64,000 bases of DNA, from NCBI GenBank assembly GCA_030220185.1, contig JASPKZ010007429.1:508001-572000 (forward strand), written 5' to 3'. This DNA is from Diploptera punctata (Eukaryota > Arthropoda > Insecta > Blattodea > Blaberidae). Made by a program: the position numbers and the translations under genes. The notes below the pieces were generated by a model. That model had not been told where the DNA came from. It saw only the letters and a list, made by a program, of their open reading frames with translations, and did no database searches. Below are positions 1 through 10,869 of the stretch, in pieces (positions within the stretch are counted from its first letter, which is position 1; every line of letters begins with the position of its first letter).

Positions 1-119
1 ATGCGAAGATCAGCTCATCTCTTCGAAGTACACATAAAAAGTCAGGTCTAGCAAACAAAAAAAAAAGAAGAAGAACTGTGAATACTACTGTTTATAATAA
101 GGTAAACTGGTCGCAATAC

Positions 120-303
120 AGTCCTCAAGAGGCCCTTAGGGCAGCGGGAACCTGTTAGACAATCGACACGAGATTTCAGCCGGGTTGTCAGCCAAGCATC
201 TGGTACTCATTTCAGTTAGAAAAGCTGAGTCGACTCCAGGGTCATGGTGCCGCTAGTTCGCCAGTTTGGAACAGTTTAAAAATCTTAACCCCACCGGGAC
301 CCA
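120..303 (-). repeat. SINE-A fragment, diverged
   Basis: Minus-strand match to the body of SINE-A (compare 17428-17650 and 48662-48968): shared landmarks are the ccgggttgtcagcc, tggtactcatttc, gagtcgactccagggtcatg and accccaccgggac blocks in the same order. It is more diverged than the other SINE-A copies, lacks the tRNA-like head and shows no target duplication that I could find, so it is probably an old copy. Confidence 0.7.
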
Positions 304-513
304 AATATCCGACCATCCTTACGTTTGTAATGAAAACTCATATACCTTGAAATTCATATTATGCAAGTCTATCTACATGTCATACGGTAATAAATAGGCC
401 TGCTACTTCCTGAAGTTGAATATGAAATTTCATAAATTTAGTGGTACTGGTTTACCTTCTATAGCATTTGCAACATCAGGTGCATAAAATAAAATAAAAT
501 ATTATATATAATT

Positions 514-1207
514 ATGTATACTTTTCAGAAAAAAACAGTTATAGATGGTGATATAAAGTTATTCTTTTATTTTTCACTCTGTTCGACATATAATTAATTA
601 CACTGAGCAACAAAAAATAAACTTTTTTTTGTCTCAGAAAGAAAAATATGTGATTCTGATAGTATTATTTCTCCTGAATTCATCGGGTTTTCTCCATCAC
701 GCAAGGTTTCCGAGAGACAGGAATTTATAATTTCAAACACTTCAATATTTTCTACATTCGTAACTACACAATATTTGAACATTTGGACTCACCTAGAAAG
801 TAAGAAATGACAAATTTCTGCTGTATTTCGCCTGTGGAGCATCCCTCTTGATGGTCCAACAATAATCAGCCAGCATATTAGGATTCCATTTGCCTTGATA
901 TCTCTTTTCCATAGCTGAAATCATTTGAGTTAGCTCATTTGGTTTTATTTTACAATGGACAAATGGACGAAAAAATTTATTAAAAATAATTATTTAAATC
1001 TATCAATTGAAATTGAAATAAAAAAAACTGTGGGTGATGGAGAAATTCCAAATACATATTTGAAAACACTAAAAAAACTAATCAAGTATAAATATTGGTA
1101 CTCATGAGACAAAAATCATGTTGACCAGTGTTATGTTTACTTTTCAGAAAAAAAAACAGTAAGGTAATATAAAATTATTCTTTTGTTTTACACTCAGTTC
1201 GACATGT
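514..1207. repeat. Direct repeat pair about 80 bp, about 620 bp apart
   Basis: Segments 514-593 and 1132-1206 match in direct orientation: both read tacttttcagaaaaaa(a)cag, then a (g)ata-taaa block, then attcttttgtttt/acac and agttcgacat. The stretch between (594-1131) holds only short open frames and no recognised product. The pair could be the remains of terminal direct repeats or of a local duplication; no coding evidence chooses between these. Confidence 0.5.
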
Positions 1208-1327
1208 TGGAGCAACTATATGGGGTTTTCTGCTTCTTAATAATTATCTTGTTAGCGTGGCTATTTTATACTGTTACCAATCATTACTGTTATTTTTTTA
1301 TCAATGTCACCAGGTTGTCTTTATAAC

Positions 1328-2052
1328 TTCTTCTTCTTCTTCTTCTTCACTTCCTGATTTAGGCAAGAGTTGCATGTTCCGTCTTCACTAATAGATCTAA
1401 GACCATCTCTTCAGAGGACGTCCGACATCTCTTCTTCCTCTTGGAAAATAATGGAAGATTTTATTTGGTAATCTACTTTCTTCCATTCTTTCTACATGTT
1501 CTTTCCACTGTATCTTGTTGTTAAATATATTTTCTTTTATGGAGGAGATCTGCAGTTCTTGGATATCCTCGTTTCTTATCTGGTCCATTCTAGTGCAGCC
1601 TTTTACTCTCCTTAAAAATTTCATCTCGGCTGCTTGGATTTTACTTTCTTGTTTGGTAGTGGTAATCCAAGATTCACTCCCATACAAAAGGACAGGGACA
1701 GCCATTGTTTTATAAAATTTTAATTTTGTTTGTTTATGGGCTTTATTATTCAATGCTCTATTTATTGTACCACAGATAGCTTGAAACTGATGTGTTTTGT
1801 GTTCAATATCTTTATCATACCCATAGCTGATGTCACATCCTAAATATTTAAAGTGGGATACTTGTTCAATAATTTCGTCTCTAATTACTATTTTTGCACG
1901 CAGAGTATTTCTTCCACAAAATGCCATTACTTTTGTTTTACTTATTGAAATTTAAAAATTATAATCGCTACATATTGCATTTAGTTTGTAAGCAGCCAAT
2001 TGTAACAGATCTTCATCATGGTGCAGGAAGACCAAATCATCGGCGAAAAGTA
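1328..2052 (-). mobile_element. LINE-B, 5'-truncated copy (RT C-terminal half)
   Basis: Minus-strand reverse transcriptase remnant. The open frame at 1397-1927 gives HFKYLGCDISYG, then PVLLYGSESWITTTKQESK, QAAEMKFLRRVKGCTRMDQ and the C-terminal GRRDVGRPLKRW motif common to non-LTR elements; upstream, before one stop, an FADDL core (catalytic Asp pair) is readable near 2040. The 3' end is marked by the (GAA)n tail at 1328-1347. The copy is flanked by a 14-bp target duplication (gttgtctttataac at 1314-1327 and 2053-2066), so truncation occurred at insertion. A near-identical copy lies at 28948-29700. Clade is not assigned with certainty. Confidence 0.85.
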
Positions 2053-2123
2053 GTTGTCTTTATAACATTTCTGGTAATCTCTCCTGACATTGGGGGAAGT
2101 GTAACCCACTTTTTTAGCTGTCT

Positions 2124-2383
2124 GTCGCCGTGGCGTAGTCGGTAGAGTCCCTACCTTCCACTCCGGCGACCCGGGTTCGATTCCTGGCGGGGTAGGGGAT
2201 TTTAAATTTCCACTTTGGGTCTGGGTGTGTGTGTCTTGTCCTTGTGACTATGTGAGAATTAAAGAAAGTTGACAAATAGGTAAAACAAACAAAGAAAAAG
2301 GTAAAACAATAAGGAAAACCAGCATAAACGAAAAAAAAAACTGCTCTTTTGTAAATGCACCAAAAGTGGACAAGTATTTTGTC
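2124..2383 (+). repeat. SINE-C copy 1, tRNA-derived
   Basis: The head contains pol III A-box-like (tggcgtagtcggtag) and B-box-like (gggttcgattcc) segments followed by ctggcggggtagggga, a tctgggtgtgtgtg tract and an A-rich tail. A second copy follows at once at 2395 with a period near 271 bp, so the two stand head to tail. Confidence 0.75.
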
Positions 2384-2394
2384 CGTCGCCGTGG

Positions 2395-2599
2395 CGTAGT
2401 CGGTAGAGTCCCTACCTTCCACGCCGGCAACCCGGTTCGATTCCTGGCGGGGTAGGGAATTTTAAATCTCCACCCTTGGGTCTGGGTGTGTGTGTGTGTC
2501 CTGTCCTCGTGTCTATGTGAGAATTAAAGAAAGTTAACAAACAGGCAAAAAAAAAAAAAAAATAAAACGAGAAGGAAAACCAGTATAAACGGGGGGGGG
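2395..2599 (+). repeat. SINE-C copy 2, tRNA-derived
   Basis: Same head and body as the copy at 2124 with small differences (one G lost before the B box, longer TG tract, longer A-run). It ends in a run of 12-13 G residues at about 2591-2603, which is unusual and may be a replication or sequencing slip tract. Confidence 0.75.
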
Positions 2600-2673
2600 G
2601 GGGAAGCTGGAGCGACTGGAAGCCGGAGTTACGTTACTACGATGATATGATATGCGATGAATGATCATGAAAC

Positions 2674-2675
2674 GC

Positions 2676-2729
<54 letters not shown>

Positions 2730-2762
2730 CATTATTATTATTATTATTATATTATAATAATT
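2674..2762. repeat. (ATT)n microsatellite
   Basis: Nearly uninterrupted ATT triplets with one ATC variant. It directly precedes a plus-strand LINE fragment. Confidence 0.95.
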
Positions 2763-2789
2763 ATTAGGATCTATTTTGGATAAAATGAG

Positions 2790-3338
2790 AATTCAAGTAC
2801 AGAAATTAAAGGAAGAATAATTGATGGAAGAAGAACCATTGGTATGTTGAATTCAGTGCTTTGGAATAGAAATATAATATACAGAACAAAGAAAACTATA
2901 TTTCAAGTCCTGTTACAAAGCATTTTATTATATGGGTCCGAAACCTGGACAGTAAGTAGACAACAAGCTGTAAGCAGTAAGTAGAATTGGATTTTTGGAG
3001 GCGATCGACAAGAATTTCAAGACGGGATAAAGTCTGAAAGAGCACAATACGGGACATTTTGCAAGTTGAAAAACAATTTTGAAATGGTATGGACACCATA
3101 TAAGAATGGAAGAAGATAGAATACCAAGAAGATCCTTGATTCGAAAGCTAATGGAAGAAGTGGAAGAGGCAGACCTAGATGGAGTGATGAGAAGTATGGA
3201 ATGTAGAGATTTAAGGGAAGAAGATGTTTTATACAGGAACCACTATAGTGTGGAATATTAATAATAAAAACATTATTATTATTATTATTATTATTATTAT
3301 CATAATTATTATTGTTATTATTATTATTATTGTTGTTG
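2790..3338 (+). mobile_element. Non-LTR retrotransposon 3' fragment with (ATT)n tail
   Basis: Plus-strand remnant of an RT C-terminal region: frames give SILLYGSETWTVSRQQ and, after frame breaks, KWYGHHIRMEEDRIPRRSL, the HxxRMEEDRxP block seen in many LINE ends of this window. The fragment runs into an (ATT)n array at 3270-3338, which reads as its simple-sequence tail. Several stops and frame shifts; no target duplication found. Confidence 0.7.
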
Positions 3339-3597
3339 TTATGGTCGAGCTGTCTCTACCTGTTGCCACCATATGTCGTTTTACATTTAGAGTGGAATGG
3401 TTGATTTGGTTGAGGAGGGATAGCCTTATTCTACGTAATAAAATACGCTTTCTTTAACAATATACATACAAAGTGTAAGAAGTATGACATTGTTTTAACA
3501 TGATTATATATTGATCAATATTCTTAATGTTTATTGTTGTTACGATTGAGGTTATGTAATAAAATGTTACAAATAATAAAATATACTACTCGTATAT

Positions 3598-3894
3598 TCT
3601 TCGTCTTCTTCTTCTTCACTTCACGGGCTAGGCAAAATGCCTGTTCCACCTCACAGTTGTTCTGTCCATCTTTTCACTGGCCTTCCTACATTCCTTGAAC
3701 CTCTTGGCGTGTAGTTAAATGCTGTTTTTGGTAATCTTGTTACGTTCATTCTTTCTACATGCCTAAACCATTTTTCTCTATATTGTTTGATTTTATCATT
3801 TAATGGATATATATATATATATATTTAACTCTGTTCTTATATATTCATTATTTAACCGATCCATTCTTGTGCAGCCTTCTGTTCTTCTAAGGAA
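3598..3894 (-). mobile_element. LINE 3' fragment, minus strand
   Basis: Begins at a (GAAGAAG)n-type tail read on the minus strand (cttcttcttcttc at 3606 onward) and contains the usual tail landmarks (cttcacttcacgggctaggcaa, tctacatgcctaaaccat, gatccattcttgtgcagcctt). These are diverged counterparts of the LINE-B end at 28948. An AT dinucleotide tract interrupts it at 3809-3824. The upstream edge meets a palindromic MITE. Confidence 0.6.
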
Positions 3895-3997
3895 GTTACC
3901 AAATGTCCAAAATTGTTAAGTTTAACGATTAGTTGAACTTTCCAACTATAAAAAAATGTGAGAACCTTTTTTTATTCTTTACGATATCAATAATCAA

Positions 3998-4033
<36 letters not shown>

Positions 4034-4177
4034 GAATAATATTATTATTATTATTTATAACAATTTTATTTTATTATTTATATCGTAAAGAATAAAATAA
4101 AAGGTTCTCACATTTTTTTTATTATTGGAAAGTTCAACTAATCATTATTAAAGTTAACAATTTTGGGCATCAGGTAA
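3895..4177. mobile_element. Palindromic MITE with a (TAA)n core
   Basis: Two arms of about 85 bp, 3895-3985 and 4079-4177, are inverted copies: both carry aaaattgttaa, agttgaactttcc, tgtgagaacctt and tctttacgatat in mirror order. The centre is (TAA)n/(ATT)n. No transposase is encoded, so it is a nonautonomous foldback-type MITE. It sits at the broken edge of the LINE fragment at 3598. Confidence 0.75.
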
Positions 4178-4379
4178 ATTTGCTGGATGGAGAGAAGGGT
4201 GTTTACTCTATACACCTGATTCGGGATTGAACTCAGCTGACTCGTACTCAGCTGTTTCAACCCTCATGAACATGTTGCCAATCTCTCATTCCAGATTATT
4301 AACAAATGTAAGCATGCATTATTATTTAATTTAACGAAAATGGTATATTATAATTACAAAGAAATAAACGTTATCTCAG

Positions 4380-5330
4380 TCAAAACATGAATTTATTGTG
4401 TCGACGTTTCAATCTCCTGTTGTGAGAGCATTTTCAAGACATGGTTGTTTATAAATTTATTGTACATAGTTACCATCACCAAGACAATTACATTTTTTTT
4501 AATGAATAGATGTATACAAATTTAAATGAATAAATTTAAAATTCCAATTTATAATTAAAAATATTTTAGCAAGGAATCATGTGTTCAACTCCATTCATTT
4601 AAATCTTTTTGTTTATTTAATGCTTTATTTTGTTCTTTTTTTATATAGGCCATTTCTGCTATTAATATTTTTTGGTAATTATTTTCTTTGTGTAAACAAT
4701 TTTTTATGCCATTTCATTTCAGTTTATGATTTCGATTAATTATGTGTTCACTGATTACTGAAAGTTCTGAACTTGGTTCGTCGATTCTTTTTCTTATAAA
4801 TCTTTTTGTTTGGACTACATAAGACTTTTCACAATCACCACATTGTATTTTGTTTACAACATCTGTCAATTTACTAGTATCGATTTTGTCTTTGCCAATT
4901 TTTATTAAATTTCTTCTTCTTCACTTCCTAGTTTAGGCAAGAGTTGCCTGTTCCGTCTTCACTAATAGATCTAAGACCATCTCTTCCGAGGACGTCCGAC
5001 ATCTCTTCTTCCTCTTGGAAAATAATGGAAGATTTATTAAATTTCCTTCAAGTTTATTAGGAACACTATGAGCAAAAACAAATTTGCATGGTTTCAATTT
5101 ATTTTCCAATCCTTCATTTAAACTTTTTACATAAGGTAATTTCAAGAGAAAGCTTTGTTGTTCAACATCTAGATTTATTTTATCCAATTCTATAGATGTT
5201 TTTCTGTCTTCCAATATTTTCAATCTTCTCTTAATTTGTTGAATAATGAATGAACTCTTGTGGATAATAATTTTCCATCAAAATATGTTTAACCAATTCA
5301 ATGTTTTGTTTATGGAATAAATAACACAAC
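4380..5330 (-). pseudogene. Penelope-like element fragment: RT end plus GIY-YIG nuclease
   Basis: Minus-strand open segments read LLKLPYVKSLNEGLENKLKP (a Penelope RT C-terminal signature) at 5223-5045 and then, downstream of an insertion, VVNKIQCGDCEKSYVVQTKR (the GIY-YIG-type nuclease core with its zinc-binding CxxC) followed by SEHIINRNHKLK. A stop follows and then a lysine-rich end. The two halves are separated by a 120-bp LINE tip flanked by a 12-bp target duplication. Near 4412-4437 the minus strand carries a small stem followed by gaaacgtc, a motif that recurs in Penelope ends. The copy is truncated upstream and inactive. Confidence 0.8.
4913..5032 (-). mobile_element. 120-bp LINE-B 3' tip inserted in the Penelope fragment
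   Basis: Nearly identical to the first 120 bp of the LINE-B ends at 1328 and 28948 (landmarks gcaagagttgcctgttccg and tctaagaccatctcttccg). It is bounded by a perfect 12-bp duplication, tttattaaattt at 4901-4912 and 5033-5044. It is therefore an extremely 5'-truncated LINE insertion. Confidence 0.9.
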
Positions 5331-5667
5331 TAGTTTTCAAAGCTAATAGTAAGCCCTCGGTAGGTTCACCTACTGTAAGCCTATATCGCAATTTAATTAA
5401 TTCATTAGGATTTATACAATATTTGTTGGTTTTATAATTTATTTTATTATACGTGTATTAGTTAATTTTATTGATTGGGAGGTTGTAACGATTATGTGGC
5501 GGACTAGTGCAATTGATTTAACCTCCATTTATAGAGAAAAATTATATTTTATTACAGTCCAGTTCTGATATCTGTAGCAGTGTTGTAAAACCAAAGGCGC
5601 GTGGTAGGAGGGAATATTGCCGAGTGGGGGAGGAACTAGTAGCCATGCAAAAAACATTTTCTTATTG

Positions 5668-5746
<79 letters not shown>
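5668..5746. repeat. (TAA)n microsatellite
   Basis: About 26 uninterrupted TAA triplets. A second similar array lies at 6148-6198, at the head end of SINE-D. Confidence 0.98.
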
Positions 5747-5747
<1 letters not shown>

Positions 5748-5794
5748 CTTCTCTTGTATTCTTGTAAGCCCATGTTTCCCTTAACAGAGATTTA

Positions 5795-6147
5795 GGCGCT
5801 CTCCCCCTATAGGGAAGAATTTGAACCATACTAATTTAGTTACACTTGTTTTCGTATAGATGTCCTTTGAGTGGTCCGTGGTCAGCGTTCCGCCTCATAC
5901 TGACATCTAGGAAACCAAGGTAAATTCGGTAAATTTTGCTTAGAGGCCTTTTCATTCAGGCTTAAGGATCTTTAACGAGCCTGAAAATCTTCAGACTCGG
6001 GACCCACGGCTTAAAGTCCCTCCCGGAGGACTAGCTCCTTGGATTTTTCCGTCCTAAAAAATCCATCGACCCCGGCCGGATTTGAACTTGAACCCGCGAC
6101 CCTCGGGACCAGAGGCAAGGAGCATAACCACTAGTCCACCGCGGCCG

Positions 6148-6149
<2 letters not shown>
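5795..6149 (-). repeat. SINE-D copy, tRNA-derived
   Basis: Reading on the minus strand, it starts with cggccgcggtggactagtgg (A-box-like) and a gggttcaagttcaaatccgg B-box-like region, then gatggatttt, a tcctccgggagggac block, cttaagcctgaatgaaaagg, and ends in a segment with gacatctatacgaaaacaag. The same order is seen at 50022-50336 and, more diverged, at 31979-32340. It is bounded on the head side by (TAA)n. Confidence 0.8.
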
Positions 6150-6198
<49 letters not shown>

Positions 6199-6899
6199 GC
6201 AATAAAATAAAATGTTACAAAAACAACGCTGTACTACAATGAACACTTCAAACTTATTAGATATCAAAGCTATTCACTAATACAGAACTAGTAGACACGA
6301 AAATTCAACGTGTGGCAACTATTATGTTTTCTAAACTAAGGATAGTTGCTGGTAGTACTACGACTCACCCTCCCCTCTTACCGCACCATATACCATAGAC
6401 CCCACAAAAGCTGCTGAAGAAACAACAACTGCACTAAAGAAATTATTAATTTGTCCCGTATTTTCACCAACAGAACAATGTAAATACAGGCCAGAAATTA
6501 TTACTACTAGTAGTACTAGGTAGTAGAAATGTATTTTTTTTTTGTTTCGAAAATAGGAAATACATTTAGAATGACATTGCGCGTGGGCCTACAGTATTTG
6601 GCCGTACGTGCACATTCCTGTTCACGATTAAATTACAACGCATTGATAAATGAATAATAAATAACAAATATTATTACCTCACTAATAGCGTTAACTGTCA
6701 AAATGAAAGAAGTCGGCGCTCGATCTTATCGCTTGGATTTAACATAACACAGTGTTGAAAATAAAGATCGGGAAGATATAGACGCAGTAAAATCTTCGTT
6801 AACGTTTTAATTAACGATGATTGATAAATTCTTCTTCTACGTCATGGAGTTATGCTATAAACCCGTTTCCACAGCAGGAGACAGTAACACTACATCTAG

Positions 6900-7326
6900 T
6901 TGCGGGGCGCACATATTTCTTCTTCCTTTGGGTTGGTAGTGAAGCAAAATTTGTGGCAGTCTATTGGGTGTCATTCTTTCTATATGTTCTAGCCAGTTAG
7001 ATCTTGAATTTTATCTATAACACGGTAAATGTTTAATTCGGTTCTTATTCATTATATTTCTTATCTAACAATGTATAGCTGCTACTGAACGTAAGAATTT
7101 CAATTCAGCTGCTTGTATTTTCCTTTCAATTGATTCATTAAGTGTTCAGTTTTCACAAGCATATGCTAACATAGCTAATTCTATATTTTTATAGAATTTT
7201 AATTGTGTAATTTTTAAGTTTTATTTTTAGATTTCTTCTTATTGTTCCGCATATATTATAAAATTTATTTAATTTTAAGTTTATATCATTTGATTTATTA
7301 AGTGTCCAGATTTCAGAAGCATATGT
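6900..7326 (-). mobile_element. LINE fragment with internal duplication
   Basis: The minus strand carries LINE C-terminal landmarks in degraded form (cattctttctatatgttct, gctgcttgtattttcctttc, aagtgttcagttttcacaagc). The block around ttaagtgt(c/t)cag..aagcatatg occurs twice (about 7138-7175 and 7300-7326), so part of it is tandemly duplicated. The sequence resumes at 8005-8064 after the TIR element at 7327-8004, which therefore inserted into it. Confidence 0.5.
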
Positions 7327-7627
7327 TATTATTGCCTCACTCTGATGGTTAACAGTTTATATAAAAGCGGGTGCCGCGCGGCAATGCTTGTCATGCGGTG
7401 TTGTCATGTTTCTCATAGCGCTGTGGGTGTTTATTACACAAGGACAGAAGACATTGATTATTTAAGTTATTATTTAATTTTTATGTTATTATTTAGTATT
7501 GCTTAAGTTTTTAAAAATTAAAATTAAATACGCATTTATTTATTAAATAATTTAATTCCAACATTATATAGCTTGTAGTTCTACATACATTTTATATGCA
7601 TACAAAATCATGCTGAAATTATTGTTA

Positions 7628-7666
<39 letters not shown>

Positions 7667-8004
7667 ATTATTAACTGTTCGGTGTGAAATATTTTCCCAT
7701 GGCCTCCACATGTTGAAATCACATATATATTAAACTAATATAATATGTAGATATTGTATTATTATTCTAGCTACATATATCAATAAATCACTGATAATTA
7801 TACCATTAATTACGGTATACAATTTTATTACTAAAACGAATGTTCCACATCGTTCCGAGTTTTAATTTAAACTGAGGGAGGAATAGCAACATGGCAACAA
7901 CGTCGTAGTCGCGGCAGTCGAGATCTTCGTATTTTAATAACATATAACAGCTGCGGGGAAACAAAGCGAGCCGCTTGTTAAGCATCATAGTGAGACTACA
8001 ATAA
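7327..8004. mobile_element. TIR element (MITE-like), copy 1
   Basis: Terminal inverted repeats of roughly 28 bp: the left end reads tattattgcctcact-tgatggttaac and the right end mirrors it. Internal sequence is shared with the copy at 48088-49221 along its whole length (tataaaagc, gttgtcatgtttctcatagcgct, ttattacacaaggacagaa, ctgcggggaaacaaagc). No transposase frame is present. The superfamily is not clear because the target duplication cannot be fixed. Confidence 0.75.
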
Positions 8005-8064
8005 CATAATTACTGCCATAGTTTTATATAATTTTAATCGTATAATTTTAAGTTTTATTTTTAG

Positions 8065-9260
8065 AGTTATAGCCTATATTCATCCCGGGAATCTCCTGAA
8101 CATTTTGCAAAAAACCCATCAAAATCGGATCAACGGTATGGCCGCGTATAGAATACGAACCAATAAACAAACTTTGATTTTTATGTATTAGACTAGCTAA
8201 TACCCGGCGTGCGCTGCTACTCATAAATAAATGTTAATATGTTTTTACCAACAGCCGTGCGCTGTTCGGAAATCTGCTTATCCCGATATTCTTGTCATCA
8301 ATGAAAGATAAAAATGGTTATTGTGAGTTATCCGTAGAAGATAAACATATGCTGTCGCGGACTTTTTTTAGAGTTTTTTTTTGAGATGTTCAATTCTGTG
8401 TAGGCTACATTAATGTGGTGTATTTGTTATGGTTTAGGCAGCGTAAGCCATTTAAGCGTCAAAATAGGGTAACTTAAAATGTTCCTATAATATATGTGTG
8501 ATTATTATAATATTCATAAAGGTTCCGGTTGGCCTCAAATTTCTTTAAAAGTTTTAAATAACTTAATAGCATCTCTAAAAGGTTGTAAAATGCCAATAAA
8601 TCCAACCAGGGACTTTATTTCACGTTTTTCACTACAAAGTGTGATTTTTAGGGGTGAAAGAGTTGAGTATTACAACTCCCTTATAGCCTAGAGCTTAACC
8701 CCTGTACAGGCAGGCCTTTGCCCTAAAGGGACATATCAGGCTTTATTTATTTATTATTTATTTATAGCCTATGTTCATCCCTGGAATCTCCTGAACATTT
8801 TTCAAAAAGCCCCATCTCAATCGGATGAAGAGTATGGCAGAGCACGCTTGTCCGGGAATCGACTTATCCCGTTCTTCTTGGCATCGATGAAAAACAAAAA
8901 TGGTTATTGTGAGTTATCCGTAAAAGATAAACATATGCTGTCGCGGACTTTTGTGTAGCGTTTTGTGACATATTCAATTCTGTGTAGGGCCTATATTAAT
9001 TTCGTGTATTTGTTATGGTTTAGGCAGCGTAAGCTATTTTAGCGTCAAAATAGGGACTTTATTTCACGTTTTTCACTACAAAGGCTGATTTTTAGGGGTG
9101 AAGGGGTTGATTATCACAACTCTCTTATAGCCTATGTTCATTCCGGGAATCGTCTAAACATTTTGCAAAAAACTCCATTAAAATCGGATCAATGGTATGG
9201 CCGCGCATAGAATACGAACAAACAAACTAACTAACTAACATTGATTTTTATATATAAGAT
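8065..9260 (+). repeat. Modular interspersed repeat with recurring blocks
   Basis: Four blocks recur in order: block A (tagcctat-ttcatccc-ggaatc, aaaatcggatcaa-ggtatggc) at 8069-8150, 8764-8850 and 9128-9205; block B (aaaaatggttattgtgagttatccgt) at 8299-8370 and 8887-8953; block C (tatggtttaggcagcgtaag) at 8389-8470 and 8973-9052; block D (gactttatttcacgtttttcac) at 8610-8690 and 9051-9133. The unit is thus roughly duplicated. The motif of aaaatcgg-tcaa followed by acaaacaaac is common in insect interspersed repeats. No product is encoded. Confidence 0.7.
8691..8761 (+). mobile_element. 71-bp LINE 3' tip with TTTA tail
   Basis: A short insert reading cctgtacaggcaggccttt then ccctaaagggacatatcagg and a tttattt tail. 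It is bounded by a perfect 10-bp duplication (ttatagccta at 8681-8690 and 8762-8771), which also matches the uninterrupted block A/D junction at 9124. It is therefore a target-primed insertion of an extremely short 3' end; the parent element is not otherwise seen here. Confidence 0.7.
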
Positions 9261-9261
9261 T

Positions 9262-9800
9262 ACTTCATTTAGTTTATGGGTAGCGATTTGTAATTCGCCC
9301 TCTGTATTATTGAAATATATATTCATATTATAAAGTAATCAATATTAGATAAATCAATAATTATTAATTATTATAATTTAGAAAATAATTTATTATAGGT
9401 TTATTCCTAAGTACAATAAAAATATTAATTGCCAATAGCATTAATAATATTAATAGTTACCTGGAAACTAATTTTAATTGTTTTCTCCTTCAATTATATC
9501 CCCACTATTACTGCGGACATGTATGAAGAAACGATCTTTGTTATATATGGTTCGGTATGTGTAATGTTCTATTTTTTTCACATTGTGAATACATTTCAAC
9601 CAAACATTTGGATCTATTAGGTCTACAGAATTGCAGAACACACTCTTTCACTCAACGATGGGATGATAATTATTTGGTTTTTGCAGTTGCTTCTTAAACT
9701 TTGCCCAGTTCAGATCGATAGGGTTCAAGCAGCAATGGTACAGCAGTACACATACAATTTTATGACGTTTTCTTCTGCAAAGTTATCAACAATATATTCT
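9262..9800. other. No recognisable feature
   Basis: AT-rich sequence with only short open frames. I see no repeat shared with the rest of the window and no coding signal. Confidence 0.5.
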
Positions 9801-9807
9801 GATTTTA

Positions 9808-10600
9808 TACTAACTCACTGGTACTATTAAACTCGTAGGTTCATGGCCGCGCGAACATAAGCTATCCATACATCCCTATCCTGAGCTAATGTTTTCCAAT
9901 CATTCCCTTATAATTTACTTCCCTCAAATCGTGGTTAATGTGATTCTCATTCTTAGTCTATCAACCGGGCGTTTTCCCTCTGGTTCCCTACAAGAAGCTT
10001 CCATGTACATCTTTCATTCCCCATTCGTGTTACATGTCCTGTCCATCGCAGTCTACGATACTTAACTGTTCTTATTATATCTGGATTTATATAAAGAGCA
10101 TGTATCACTATTATGCAGTCTCCTCCATTCACCTGTCTGTTTAACTCTCTTTGGTCTAAAAAATTTCCTAAGAGCTTTATTCTCAAATATTCGTAATCTC
10201 CTTTCCTCCCTTAAAGTAAGAGTCCATGTTTCGCACCCATATAATATAACTGGTAGAATAATAGTTTTATATTTCCAGTGTAAACATTTTTGAAAGGAGT
10301 TGGGACAACAAGAGACCCTGTAATGTATAATAGCATGCATTTCCGATTTGAGCCTATGTTTAATTTCTTTGTGCATCTCATTCCTATTTGTGATTATTGT
10401 TGCTAGGTGTTTGAATTCAGCCACTTCTTCAAAATTTCCCTCATTTGTCATTAGTCGTCCATTTCCATTATATAATGTGTTTCTGTGTGTGAACATATAT
10501 TTAGTTTTATTGATATTTATTTCTAGTCGCAATTTCTTAGTTTTACTCAATAGTGTGTGCATGTTGGCCCTTGGAAGCTCCTCGCTATCGACTAACTACT
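9808..10600 (-). mobile_element. RTE-type LINE, 3' half, minus strand
   Basis: Same family as the element at 15314. The minus strand encodes LEININKTKYMFTHRN, EGNFEEVAEFKHL, IITNRNEMHKEIKHRLKSE, then after a frame break VILYGCETWTLTLREERRLR, KQTGEWRRLHN and RRLRWTGHVTRMGNE, the typical C-terminal region of RTE reverse transcriptases. The 3' end (ctcactggtactattaaact then the tcatggccgcgcg block) matches 20610-20650 and 60395-60435. It is truncated 5' near 10600 and frame-broken. Confidence 0.85.
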
Positions 10601-10869
10601 CTTATATTACGTTCTATCAATACGGATTTAATGGGTACTGAATAGGGTATTTGCAAATTATTGTCATGCATGAAGTTATGTATTATCTCCACGTTACTAT
10701 TATCGCCTATTCCACTCTCCCAGGATCCGACCTGAAACATTTCTCAGAAGCAATTTTAACTCTTAAATTAGCAATGTGTCCTATAGGATACATCAATGGT
10801 TCGATTTATTTAATATTTTTAATTAAACCGAAAAAAAATCAACTAAAATAAATTACTTTTTTTTGTCTA

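Larger units (their letters stand above)
1305..2665 (+). repeat. Interspersed repeat interrupted by one LINE and two SINEs
   Basis: The same repeat is found uninterrupted at 10870-11020 and 27005-27165 (order: caccaggttg-ttt, cctggt-ctcctggcattgg, gtaacccactt, gaaggcggagttacgttaccccgatgatatga). Here its parts are separated: 1305-1327 plus 2067-2121 flank LINE-B, and 2600-2665 resumes after two SINE-C copies. The order of insertion is readable: the repeat is oldest, then the LINE and SINE-C entered it. Confidence 0.65.
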
